64,000 nucleotides of DNA, from contig NZ_FMDN01000015.1 in assembly GCF_900090245.1 (NCBI RefSeq), positions 82,726 to 146,725 on the forward strand, in the 5' to 3' direction. Every line of letters begins with the position of its first letter. Position 1 is the stretch's first letter. This stretch comes from Micromonospora halophytica. GTDB lineage: Bacteria > Actinomycetota > Actinomycetes > Mycobacteriales > Micromonosporaceae. Of the stretch, positions 25,052-33,247 are shown piece by piece. The notes below the pieces were generated by a model that did no database searches, was not told the origin of the DNA, and was given only the letters and a program-made list of their open reading frames with translations. Position numbers and translations under genes: made by a program.

Positions 25052-26092
25052 TCAGCCGGCCTCCCATCGGTACGCGGGAAAGAAACCCGAGGCGGCCAGG
25101 TCGGTGACGGGTCGCCCGAGGCGTTGCGCCCGACGGCGTACGAGTGCGTCGTAGCGCGCCTGGTCGAGTACGAGTGATCCGGTCCAGAAGGGCGTACGCA
25201 CCCCGCCGAAGGAGGTCTTGAACCGGAAGAGGCTGTCGGCTGCGCGTACCCCGCCGCCGAGGTGGACCCGGGCACAGCCGGCGTCCGCGGCCCACTCCAG
25301 CGTCGTCCAGAGCAGCAGGTTGTTCGCCCCGTCGCGGGCGGCGGCCGGTTCCGAGCCGGCGAGGTGGTAGTGCATCCGCTCGCCGTGCCACATGAGCAGC
25401 GCGGCGGCGACCACCTCGCCCCCGGGCCCGTGCACCTGGCAGATCAGCAGCGACTTGCCGAGGCCCTGCAGGAGCAGCTGGTAGTACCGGTCGGGGAAGA
25501 GGTAGGCCGGTGAGCTGCCGACCCGGGCCATCGTCCGGGCGTACAACCGGCGGAACGGTGAGCCCGGGGCCAGGTCGTCCGCGCCGGCGGGGCGGACGGT
25601 GGCCTCCAGGCCGACGCGTCGCGCCTTCCGTACGGCGGTGCGCGACCTGCCGGCCATGCCGTCCCAGACGACCGCGGCGCCCTGGTCGACCGGGACCGTA
25701 ACGGTGTCGGCCCGCCGGGTCGTCGTCACCGCGCCGATCGCCCGCACCGCCGCCACCGACCCGGGATCCAGCGGGGAGAAGCGCAGGAAGAGGCTGACCA
25801 GCCCGCTGTCCCGCCACCGGGCGACCGCCTCGGACCAGCAGCGGGCGAGTTCATCGGCCGGGCAACCCGGCTCGACGTGCACCCCGGAGTAGCCGTACGG
25901 GGTCTGCGCGTCGTACCCGTCGTCGGAGATCGATCGTACGAGGTACGGCGCCATCATCCGGCCCGGCGCGTACGCGAGGTGCCAGGTGCCGCCGTCGGCC
26001 GCGGCGACGGCCGCGCCGTAGCCCGCGGTGAAGTAGACGTCCGGGTGGGACGAGGGGCCGTCGTCGCCGATGTCGAGGATCCGCACCGTCAT
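25052..26092 (-). CDS. FemAB-like/GNAT-fold acyltransferase
   Basis: The 346-residue protein has a tandem-GNAT pattern like FemAB-related proteins in polysaccharide loci: WDGMAGRSRTAVRKARRVGL in the middle, then YYQLLLQGLGKSLLICQVHG, VAAALLMWHGERMHYHLAGS and ANNLLLWTTLEWAADAGCAR. Members transfer acyl or aminoacyl groups; in sugar clusters they may decorate an amino sugar. ATG 26092 overlaps the preceding stop (ATGA), and its stop lies 2 bases before the sugar transferase start. Function is inferred from fold pattern and position. Confidence 0.72.
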   Translation of the reverse strand: MTVRILDIGDDGPSSHPDVYFTAGYGAAVAAADGGTWHLAYAPGRMMAPYLVRSISDDGYDAQTPYGYSGVHVEPGCPADELARCWSEAVARWRDSGLVSLFLRFSPLDPGSVAAVRAIGAVTTTRRADTVTVPVDQGAAVVWDGMAGRSRTAVRKARRVGLEATVRPAGADDLAPGSPFRRLYARTMARVGSSPAYLFPDRYYQLLLQGLGKSLLICQVHGPGGEVVAAALLMWHGERMHYHLAGSEPAAARDGANNLLLWTTLEWAADAGCARVHLGGGVRAADSLFRFKTSFGGVRTPFWTGSLVLDQARYDALVRRRAQRLGRPVTDLAASGFFPAYRWEAG

Positions 26093-27219
26093 CGGCGGTC
26101 CAGGAACTGCTTGACGCGGCCGGTCAGCCGGTCGATCTGGTCCTCGGTCAGCGACGACCCGCTGGGCAGTGCCAACCCGTGGGCGAAGAGTCGCTCGGCG
26201 GCTCCGGTGAGCAGGCCGCGGCTGCCGGCGAAGGCGGGTTGCAGGTGCATCGGTTTCCACACCGGCCGGGTCTCGATGTCCGCCCCGCCCAGGTGCCGGG
26301 CCAGGTCCTGCGCCGTCCAGCCGGCCTGTACCGGATCGACCACGATCACGGAGAGCCAGCAGTTGGCGCCGGCGTCGCCCTCGGCGAGCAGCCGTACGCC
26401 CGGTGCCGCGGCGAACAGCTTGGCGTACCGTTCCCGCAGCCGGCGCCGGCGTGCGATCATGCCGTCCAGCCGGCGCAGCTGGGCGCGCCCGAGGGCGGCC
26501 AGCAGGTTGCTCAGCCGGTAGTTGTAGCCCGTCTCGCTGTGCTCGTAGTGCACCGCCGGCTGCCGTGCCTGGGTCGAGAGGTACCGGCAGCGCCGGATCA
26601 GGTCCACGTCGTCGGAGACCAGCATGCCGCCGCCCGACGTGGTGATGATCTTGTTGCCGTTGAACGACAGGGCGGCGGCGCGGCCGAACGATCCGGCCGG
26701 CCGGCCGTGGTGACTCGCCCCCAGCGCCTCTGCGGCGTCCGCGACGACCGGCACGCCGGCGGCCGCGCAGAGCGGCAGCAGCGAGGTGTAGTCGGCGCAG
26801 CAGCCGAACATGTCGACCGGCACCACGGCGGCGATCCGGCGGCGCTGCGCCCGCATGCTGTCGAGCAGGTCGCCGACGAGTGCCACGTCGATGTTGCCGG
26901 TCTCGGGGTCACAGTCCACGAAGACCGGTTCCGCGCCGGTGTAGCGCACGGCGTTGGCGGTGGCGACGAAGGTCAGGCTGGGCACCACGACCACGGTGCC
27001 CGGGCCGGCACCCGTGCTCAGCAGTGCCAGGTGCAGCGCTGCCGTACCCGAACTGACCGCCACGGCGGCCCGCGTGCCGGTACGTTCGGCCACCTCCCGC
27101 TCGAATTCGTCGAGTTCGGGGCCGGCCGGCGCGGCCCAGCCGGAGCGGAGCGCCCGCGTCAGGTACGACTCCTCCAGCGGTCCGACGTCCGGTGCGGACA
27201 GGTGGATGCGTGTGCTCAC
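26089..27219 (-). CDS. DegT/DnrJ/EryC1/StrS-family sugar aminotransferase
   Basis: The 376-residue enzyme has all family hallmarks: SSGTAALHLALL, VPSLTFVATANAVRYTGA, DAAEALGA for the pyridine aspartate and SFNGNKIITTSGGG with the PLP lysine. Such enzymes aminate C-4 (or C-3) of NDP-keto sugars. CapE's 4-keto product is a possible substrate, as for PseC, although PglE-type chemistry is also possible. GTG 27219 is chosen because upstream residues to 27303 are Pro/Arg-rich and non-conserved in appearance. It is the first gene of a five-gene leftward operon that runs to 22671. Confidence 0.9.
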   Translation of the reverse strand: MSTRIHLSAPDVGPLEESYLTRALRSGWAAPAGPELDEFEREVAERTGTRAAVAVSSGTAALHLALLSTGAGPGTVVVVPSLTFVATANAVRYTGAEPVFVDCDPETGNIDVALVGDLLDSMRAQRRRIAAVVPVDMFGCCADYTSLLPLCAAAGVPVVADAAEALGASHHGRPAGSFGRAAALSFNGNKIITTSGGGMLVSDDVDLIRRCRYLSTQARQPAVHYEHSETGYNYRLSNLLAALGRAQLRRLDGMIARRRRLRERYAKLFAAAPGVRLLAEGDAGANCWLSVIVVDPVQAGWTAQDLARHLGGADIETRPVWKPMHLQPAFAGSRGLLTGAAERLFAHGLALPSGSSLTEDQIDRLTGRVKQFLDRR

Positions 27220-27309
27220 CGCAGGCGCTTCGCCGACGGTCGGCGGCGGTCGGGTCGGTGGTCGCCGGCCCGGACTGCTCGGCGTACCCGGTCGGGGACC
27301 CACAGTGAC

Positions 27310-27365
27310 GTCCTAGAATTCACTCCTGGGTTATATCAGGACAACGGGCCATAAACCTCCATTTC
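27310..27365 (-). promoter_or_regulatory. AT-rich promoter region of the aminotransferase-sugar transferase operon
   Basis: This AT-rich patch between the hypothetical gene at 27407 and the DegT gene contains TTGTCC and TATAAC-like hexamers on the minus strand. The spacing between candidates is not ideal, so the exact promoter is unclear. It is the only plausible promoter region for the operon ending at 22671. Confidence 0.4.
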
Positions 27366-27379
27366 GGAACTCCCGGGGC

Positions 27380-27408
27380 GACCGGGCGCGGCGGGCCGCC
27401 GGCCGGTC
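27380..27408 (-). terminator. Hairpin at the end of the hypothetical gene
   Basis: GACCGG and CCGGTC ends enclose a second GGCGG/GCCGC pairing, overlapping the stop codon of the gene at 27407-27838 by two bases. It could stop read-through into the downstream operon. Confidence 0.4.
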
Positions 27409-27838
27409 AGGGCCAGTCGTCACCGGCGGCCAGTCGGCGGGTGAGCAGTTCGCGCAGCGGGACGGACTCACCGTCGCGCCCGCCTTCCCCCACGATCAAC
27501 GGCGCCGGCTGCGGCCGGGGGGTGGCGCCGAACAGTCGCGCCCGGAGGCCGGATGGGACGCTCAACAGGTAGAAGTTGCCGTGCGCGTCGACGGCACGGC
27601 TCCGGGCCCGGTCGACGTACCAGCCGGTGAGCCGGCTGCGGTACCGTCCGCCGCCGTCGTACGGCTGGACCGAGAGCCGCCGGCGGCGCAGGCCGCGCTG
27701 GTTCGCCTCGGCCGCGAACCAGGCCACCAGTCGGGCGGCTTCCGCCGCCTCGTCGGCCCGGCGCTGCTCGTGCGCCGCCGCGTGTGCCCGTACCGCCCGC
27801 TCCCGTTGCTCGCGCCAGGCGTGTGCGCCATCGTCCAT
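27407..27838 (-). CDS. Hypothetical protein
   Basis: The 143-residue protein is not recognised. It has a charged, helical N-terminal half rich in Arg, Ala and Glu (about residues 8-50), which may form a coiled coil. A more ordered part follows, LSVQPYDGGGRYRSRLTGWY with VDAHGNFYLLSVP, which looks like a small beta-domain. There is no signal peptide or membrane segment. It is divergent from the LCP gene. A TACCGT hexamer lies 8 bases before ATG 27838, which supports the start. No function can be proposed. Confidence 0.6.
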   Translation of the reverse strand: MDDGAHAWREQRERAVRAHAAAHEQRRADEAAEAARLVAWFAAEANQRGLRRRRLSVQPYDGGGRYRSRLTGWYVDRARSRAVDAHGNFYLLSVPSGLRARLFGATPRPQPAPLIVGEGGRDGESVPLRELLTRRLAAGDDWP

Positions 27839-27924
27839 GGACCAGGACGGTACGCGACCGGCCGACAGTGAACTCCGGCCTGTTCAGCCGCTTTATGGCG
27901 CTCTGTGTCGTAATCTCCATTTCC

Positions 27925-29016
27925 ATGGTGGAACAGGCTCATCTGGACGAGGCGTCCCCGGCCCGACGGCCGTGGGACCCGAACGGCCATCGGACCGACC
28001 CGGGCGGACACCGCCGGCGGTGGTGGCCCCGGCGCCGATGGGCGCAGGTGGCCGTCGTGCTCACGATCCTGGCGGCCCTGCTGACCGGCGGCGCCGGCCT
28101 CGCCGGCTGGCTGTACGTGCGGTCGCTGGAGAACGGGGTCGACCGGGTCGACGCGTTCCAGGGCCTGCAGGAGGAGCAGCGGCCGGTGCGGGCGGCGGAC
28201 TCGGCGCTCAACTTCCTGGTGCTCGGCAAGGACCTGTCCGCGCCGGGTGACAGCGTCTCGCGTACCGACACGATCATGCTGGTCCATGTGCCGCACAGCC
28301 GGGACCGGGCCCAGCTGATCTCGATTCCCCGGGACACCTGGACCACGATCCCGCGGTCCTCGCCGGAGGACGGCGGCCGACCGGCGAAGGCGAAGATCAA
28401 CGCGGCGTACGCCTGGGGCGGGACACCGCTGCTGGTCCGCACGATCGAGCAGTTCACCGGGGTACGCGTCGACCACGTCGTCGTGGTCGACTTCGCGGGC
28501 TTCGGCAAGGTGATCGACGTCCTTGGCGGCGTGGACGTCGTCGTCGACAAACCGTTCAGGCCACAGTTCGTCCGTGGCCCGGTCCTGCAACCGGGTGTGC
28601 ACCACATGGACAGCGCCCTGGCGCTGGACTACGCCCGGCAGCGCAAGCAGTTCGCCGACGGCGATTTCAGCCGGATGCGGCACCAGCAGGCGATCGTCGC
28701 CGCGGTGATGCGGGAGGCCGGCCGCAAGGGCGTGCTGACCAATCCCGGCCAGCTCGACGACTTCCTGCGGGCCACCGCCGGCGCGGTGCAGGTGGACCAG
28801 GGCATGTCGGTGTTCGACACCGTGTGGGGCCTGCGCCAGATCCGGCCCGACGACATCACCATGCTGACGAGCCCCACCACCGGGGTGGGCACGGTCGGCG
28901 ACCAGAGCGTGATCTTCCCCGACCTGCCCGCCTCGGCGAAGCTCTTCGCGGCGGTGCGGAACGACAAGATGGACGACTGGCTGCGCGAGAATCCGGCCGC
29001 GGTCAACGGGAACTGA
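27925..29016 (+). CDS. LCP (LytR-CpsA-Psr) family wall-glycopolymer ligase
   Basis: The 363-residue protein has a basic cytoplasmic N-terminus, one membrane segment (about 41-65) and an extracytoplasmic LCP domain. Domain signatures are SRTDTIMLVHV, LISIPRDTW, KINAAYAWGG and DYARQRK with the conserved arginines that bind the polyprenyl pyrophosphate. LCP enzymes move lipid-linked glycans onto peptidoglycan or arabinogalactan. At the edge of the polysaccharide locus it is the likely attachment enzyme. ATG 27925 lies 8 bases after TAATCT (27911-27916), so the mRNA may be nearly leaderless; ATG 27895 is an alternative. Confidence 0.88.
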   Translation: MVEQAHLDEASPARRPWDPNGHRTDPGGHRRRWWPRRRWAQVAVVLTILAALLTGGAGLAGWLYVRSLENGVDRVDAFQGLQEEQRPVRAADSALNFLVLGKDLSAPGDSVSRTDTIMLVHVPHSRDRAQLISIPRDTWTTIPRSSPEDGGRPAKAKINAAYAWGGTPLLVRTIEQFTGVRVDHVVVVDFAGFGKVIDVLGGVDVVVDKPFRPQFVRGPVLQPGVHHMDSALALDYARQRKQFADGDFSRMRHQQAIVAAVMREAGRKGVLTNPGQLDDFLRATAGAVQVDQGMSVFDTVWGLRQIRPDDITMLTSPTTGVGTVGDQSVIFPDLPASAKLFAAVRNDKMDDWLRENPAAVNGN

Positions 29017-29019
29017 GCC

Positions 29020-29050
29020 GGCGGCCCGGGACCCGGAGTCCCGGGCCGCC
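29020..29050. terminator. Strong hairpin between LCP gene and tex
   Basis: Thirteen-base arms GGCGGCCCGGGAC (29020-29032) and GTCCCGGGCCGCC (29038-29050) enclose a 5-base loop. It lies between two converging genes. Confidence 0.75.
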
Positions 29051-29055
29051 TACCG

Positions 29056-31461
29056 TCACGCCAGACCGGCCCGGCGTAGCGCGTCGGCCATCGCGCTGTT
29101 GGCGGCGGCGGCACCGCCCCCGCCACGCCCCTGCCGCTGCTGCGGGCCGCCGCGGGAGCCCGCCCGGTCCCCGCGCCCGCCGCCCTGCCCGTCCCGCGGA
29201 CCGCCGCCCTGGCCACCGCGAGCAGCACGCTCCCGCCGGCCGCCGTCGCTCGCCGGCCGCCCGCCACCGGCCGGCGCCTCGTCGTCCAGCCGCAGGGTCA
29301 GCGAGATCCGCTTGCGCGGTACGTCCACGTCGAGCACCCGGACCTTGACCACGTCGCCGGACTTGACCACGTCGCGCGGGTCCTTGACGAAGGTGTGCGA
29401 CATCGCCGAGACGTGGACCAGGCCGTCCTGGTGCACGCCCACGTCGACGAACGCGCCGAAGGCGGCCACGTTGGTGACCACGCCCTCCAGCACCATGCCC
29501 GGGGTCAGGTCGCTGATCTTCTCCACGCCCTCGACGAAGGTGGCGGTCCGGAACTCCGGCCGGGGGTCGCGGCCCGGCTTCTCCAACTCGGCGAGGATGT
29601 CGGTGACGGTGGGCAGGCCGAACGTGTCGTCGACGAAGTCGGTGGCCCGCAGCCCACGCAGGATCGCCGACTTCCCGATCAGGGAGCGCAGGTCCTGCCC
29701 GGTGGTGGTGAGGATCCGCCGCACCACCGGGTACGCCTCGGGGTGCACGCTGGAGGAGTCGAGCGGGTCGTCGCCGCCGGGGATGCGCAGGAAGCCGGCG
29801 CACTGCTCGAAGGCCTTCGGGCCGAGCCGCGCCACCTTCCTCAGCTCCGCCCGGGTACGGAACGGCCCGTTGGCGTCCCGGTGCAGGACGATGTTCTCCG
29901 CGAGCCCCGCGCCGATGCCGGAGACCCGGGTGAGCAGCGGCGCGGAGGCGGTGTTGACGTCCACGCCGACGGCGTTGACGCAGTCCTCGACGACCGCGTC
30001 GAGCGAGCGGGAGAGCTTCACCTCGGACAGGTCGTGCTGGTACTGCCCGACGCCGATCGAGCGGGGGTCGATCTTGACCAGTTCGGCGAGCGGGTCCTGC
30101 AGGCGGCGGGCGATGGAGACCGCCCCACGCAGCGACACGTCCAGCCCGGGCAGCTCCTGCGAGGCGTACGCGGAGGCGGAGTAGACCGACGCGCCGGCCT
30201 CGGAGACCACCACCTTGGTCAGCTTTAGCTCCGGGTGCCGCTTGATCAGGTCACCGGCGAGCTTGTCGGTCTCCCGGCTGGCCGTGCCGTTGCCGATCGC
30301 GACCAGCTCGACGCCGTGCGCCCCGGCCAGCCTCGCCAGGGTGTCGATCGAGGCGTCCCACTGCCGGCGCGGCTCGTGCGGGTAGATCGTGTCGGTGGCC
30401 ACCACCTTGCCGGTCGCGTCGACCACCGCCACCTTGACGCCGGTGCGCAGCCCCGGGTCCAGCCCCATCGTCGGCCGGGCCCCGGCGGGCGCGGCGAGCA
30501 GCAGGTCGCGCAGATTGGTGGCGAAGACCCGCACGGCCTCCTCCTCGGCCGCCTGCCACAGCCGCATCCGCAGGTCCGCGCCGAGGTGGATGAGGATGCG
30601 GGTACGCCAGGCCCAGCGCACCGTGTCGGTCAGCCACCGGTCCGCCGGGCGGCCGGCGTCGCGGACACCGAACCGGCCGGCGATCGCCGCCTCGTACCGG
30701 GTCGGGCCGGTGACCGGGGCGTCGGAGTCGCCGTCGGACTCCGGGTCCATGGTCAGGTCGAGCACGCCCTCCTTCTCGCCCCGGAACATCGCCAGGATCC
30801 GGTGCGAGGGCAGCCGGGTGTACGGCTCGGCGAAGTCGAAGTAGTCGGCGAACTTCGCGCCGGTGGTCTCCTGGCCGTCGCGTACCCGGGAGACCAGCCG
30901 GCCCCGCGACCACATCTGCTCGCGCAGGGTGCCGATCAGGTCGGCGTCCTCGGCGAAGCGCTCGATGAGGACGGCCCGCGCCCCCTCCAGCGCGGCGGTG
31001 GCGTCCGCGACCCCCTTGTCGGCGTCGACGAAGCCGGCGGCGGTCGCCTTCGGGTCCTGCGTCGGGTCGGCCAGCAGCGTGTCGGCCAGCGGCTCCAGCC
31101 CGGCCTCGCGGGCGATCTGCGCCCGGGTCCGCCGCTTCGGCTTGTACGGCAGGTAGATGTCCTCCAGCCGGGACTTCGAGTCGGCGGCCATGATCTGCGC
31201 TTCCAGGGCCTCGTCGAGCTTGCCCTGGCCGCGGATGGACTCCAGCACGGCGGCCCGCCGCTCGTCCAGCTCCCGCAGGTAGCGCAGCCGCTCCTCCAGG
31301 GTGCGCAGCTGCGCGTCGTCGAGCAGGCCGGTGGCCTCCTTGCGGTAACGCGCGATGAACGGCACGGTGGCGCCGCCGTCGAGCAGTTCCACGGCCGCCC
31401 GCACCTGACGTTCGGCGACGCCGAGCTCGTCGGCGATCCGCTGATGAACAGACTGGGTCAC
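29056..31461 (-). CDS. tex: Tex-family RNA-binding transcription accessory protein
   Basis: The 801-residue protein follows the Tex layout. It has an N-terminal helical domain (GATVPFIARYRKEATG), a YqgF-like RNase-fold core (LDPGLRTGVKVAVVDATG), a helix-hairpin-helix region (NTASAPLLTRVSGIGAGLAE) and an S1 RNA-binding domain at about 655-729 (GVVTNVAAFGAFVDVG). An extra tail of about 72 residues (730-801) is rich in Arg-Gly and Gln, which could add RNA affinity. GTG 31461 was chosen because the N-terminal MTQSV-type sequence and an AAGGCGG site fit; an upstream in-frame reading from 31560 looks non-coding. Confidence 0.93.
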   Translation of the reverse strand: MTQSVHQRIADELGVAERQVRAAVELLDGGATVPFIARYRKEATGLLDDAQLRTLEERLRYLRELDERRAAVLESIRGQGKLDEALEAQIMAADSKSRLEDIYLPYKPKRRTRAQIAREAGLEPLADTLLADPTQDPKATAAGFVDADKGVADATAALEGARAVLIERFAEDADLIGTLREQMWSRGRLVSRVRDGQETTGAKFADYFDFAEPYTRLPSHRILAMFRGEKEGVLDLTMDPESDGDSDAPVTGPTRYEAAIAGRFGVRDAGRPADRWLTDTVRWAWRTRILIHLGADLRMRLWQAAEEEAVRVFATNLRDLLLAAPAGARPTMGLDPGLRTGVKVAVVDATGKVVATDTIYPHEPRRQWDASIDTLARLAGAHGVELVAIGNGTASRETDKLAGDLIKRHPELKLTKVVVSEAGASVYSASAYASQELPGLDVSLRGAVSIARRLQDPLAELVKIDPRSIGVGQYQHDLSEVKLSRSLDAVVEDCVNAVGVDVNTASAPLLTRVSGIGAGLAENIVLHRDANGPFRTRAELRKVARLGPKAFEQCAGFLRIPGGDDPLDSSSVHPEAYPVVRRILTTTGQDLRSLIGKSAILRGLRATDFVDDTFGLPTVTDILAELEKPGRDPRPEFRTATFVEGVEKISDLTPGMVLEGVVTNVAAFGAFVDVGVHQDGLVHVSAMSHTFVKDPRDVVKSGDVVKVRVLDVDVPRKRISLTLRLDDEAPAGGGRPASDGGRRERAARGGQGGGPRDGQGGGRGDRAGSRGGPQQRQGRGGGGAAAANSAMADALRRAGLA

Positions 31462-31654
31462 GATCTTGATCCGCCTTCGCTGTGGGTTCCGTGCTGCATT
31501 CTGCCGTCCGCCCCCGACGTCGCCCACCACCCCCGCCGCTCCGCGCGGCGGGTCCGGCACCGCGCTGCGCGCCGTGCCGGACCGGGCACCGCAGGTCCGG
31601 TGCGCGAACCCGGCGGGCGGGACGGACCCGTCGCTGGCCGGGGGCCCGCTGCGC

Positions 31655-31660
31655 TAGCGT
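31655..31660 (+). promoter_or_regulatory. -10 element, leaderless dGTPase promoter
   Basis: TAGCGT is followed by 7 bases and ATG 31668. The hexamer is identical to those before glgC and sdhC. No ribosome-binding site fits between them. Confidence 0.5.
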
Positions 31661-31667
31661 GGCGATC

Positions 31668-33179
31668 ATGGAACAACCTGCGGATCCGCGGGCCCGTCGG
31701 CTCTTCGGCGGCAGCGCCCGTGCGCTCGGGGACCTGGCCGCCAGCCCCTTCCGGGCCGACCGGGACCGGATCGTCGCCTCGCCCTTCTTCTCCCGGCTGA
31801 ACGGCGTCACCCAGGTGATCAGCCCGGGCGGATCCGGCCTGCTGGTGCACAACCGGCTCACCCACAGCCTCAAGGTCGCCCAGGTGGCCCGGGCCGTCGC
31901 CGAGCGGCTCACCGCCGACGAGCACCATCGCGACCTGCTGGAGAAGCTCGGCGGCTGCGACCCGGACGTGGTGGAGGCCGCCGCGCTCGCCCACGACCTG
32001 GGCCACCCGCCCTTCGGGCACCTGGGGGAGCGGGTGCTGGACCGGCTGGCCCGGCAGCGGCTCGGGCTGGCCGACGGCTTCGAGGGCAACGCCCAGTCGT
32101 ACCGGATCGTCACCAGCACCGAGATCCGCGGAGCGGCCACCACCGGCCTCGACCTGACCGCGGCGGTCCGCGCCGCGATGCTGAAGTACCCGTGGACCCG
32201 GCTGGACCACCCCGACCCGCACCCCCGGCACCTCACCCCCGCGCCCCGGGGCGCCGCCGCCCCACCGGACGACCCGGAGAGCGGCTCGGTGAAGTTCGGG
32301 GCGTACCGCACCGAGCTGGCCGACCTGCGGCAGGCCCGGGAGCCGTTCGTCGGGCGCATCCCGGACTGGCAGCAGACCGTCGAGGCGTCGGTGATGGACA
32401 CCGCCGACGACATCGCGTACGCCATCCACGACGTGGAGGACTTCTACCGGGTCGGGGTGCTCCAGCAGGGGGCGGTGGCCGCCGAGCTGATGGCCTGGCA
32501 GCGCGAGGGCGGGCACCTGCGGGCGGTCACCGACGCGGCGCTGACCGGCGCGGCCCGCCGCCCCGGCTCGGCGATCGAGCGGCTGCGCCGCCAGCTGCAC
32601 CGCAAGGACTCGTGGATCGCCGACGACGAGGCGTTCGCCGCCGCCGTCGAACACGTCCGCCAGGAACTGGTCGAGGGGCTGCTCGCGCTGCCCTTCGACG
32701 GCTCCATCGAGGCCGAGCAGTACGTGGCCCGCTTCTCCGCCCGCTGGACCACCCGCTTCGTCGACGCGATCGGGGTGACCGCCGAGCCGGACGTCCGCTC
32801 CGGCCACGTGCTGCTGGCGAAGGCGCAGTGGCACGAGGTGCAGGTGCTCAAGTTCGTCCACCACCGGTTCGTGCTGGCCCGCCCCGACCTGGCCCTGCAC
32901 CAGCGCGGCCAGGCCCGGCTGCTGGGCACCCTGGTCGAGGCGCTCTGGGAGTGGCTGCTCGACCCGGAGGAGGAGTCCCGGTTGCCCCGCCGGCTGCACG
33001 ATCTGGTCGAGCTGGCCGAGGCGGAGCTGCATCCGCGTACCCCGGACCGGATCGGCCGGGCCCGCGGCCGGGCCATCGTCGACTTCGTCGCCCAGCTCAC
33101 CGACGGGCAGGCGGTGGCGATGCTGGACTCGCTCTCCGGCCGGTCCGGCGCCCTCTGGACGGACGCCTTCGTGCTCTGA
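31668..33179 (+). CDS. dgt: dGTPase-like deoxynucleotide triphosphohydrolase (HD domain)
   Basis: The 503-residue HD-superfamily enzyme should hydrolyse dGTP or other dNTPs to nucleoside and triphosphate. The metal-binding HD residues are visible in NRLTHSLKVAQ (His66) and ALAHDLGHPPFGH (His109, Asp110), with a later Asp in VMDTADDIAYAIHDVEDF. GFEGNAQSYRI is a conserved family segment. Length fits the longer dGTPase type. It is divergent from tex. Substrate preference cannot be told from sequence. Confidence 0.9.
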   Translation: MEQPADPRARRLFGGSARALGDLAASPFRADRDRIVASPFFSRLNGVTQVISPGGSGLLVHNRLTHSLKVAQVARAVAERLTADEHHRDLLEKLGGCDPDVVEAAALAHDLGHPPFGHLGERVLDRLARQRLGLADGFEGNAQSYRIVTSTEIRGAATTGLDLTAAVRAAMLKYPWTRLDHPDPHPRHLTPAPRGAAAPPDDPESGSVKFGAYRTELADLRQAREPFVGRIPDWQQTVEASVMDTADDIAYAIHDVEDFYRVGVLQQGAVAAELMAWQREGGHLRAVTDAALTGAARRPGSAIERLRRQLHRKDSWIADDEAFAAAVEHVRQELVEGLLALPFDGSIEAEQYVARFSARWTTRFVDAIGVTAEPDVRSGHVLLAKAQWHEVQVLKFVHHRFVLARPDLALHQRGQARLLGTLVEALWEWLLDPEEESRLPRRLHDLVELAEAELHPRTPDRIGRARGRAIVDFVAQLTDGQAVAMLDSLSGRSGALWTDAFVL

Positions 33180-33247
33180 CCGCCGCGCCCCTCCCGGTCG
33201 TCCGCCGCGCCCGTCCCGACGGTGGCCGTCCTCCCGCCGGGGGTACG

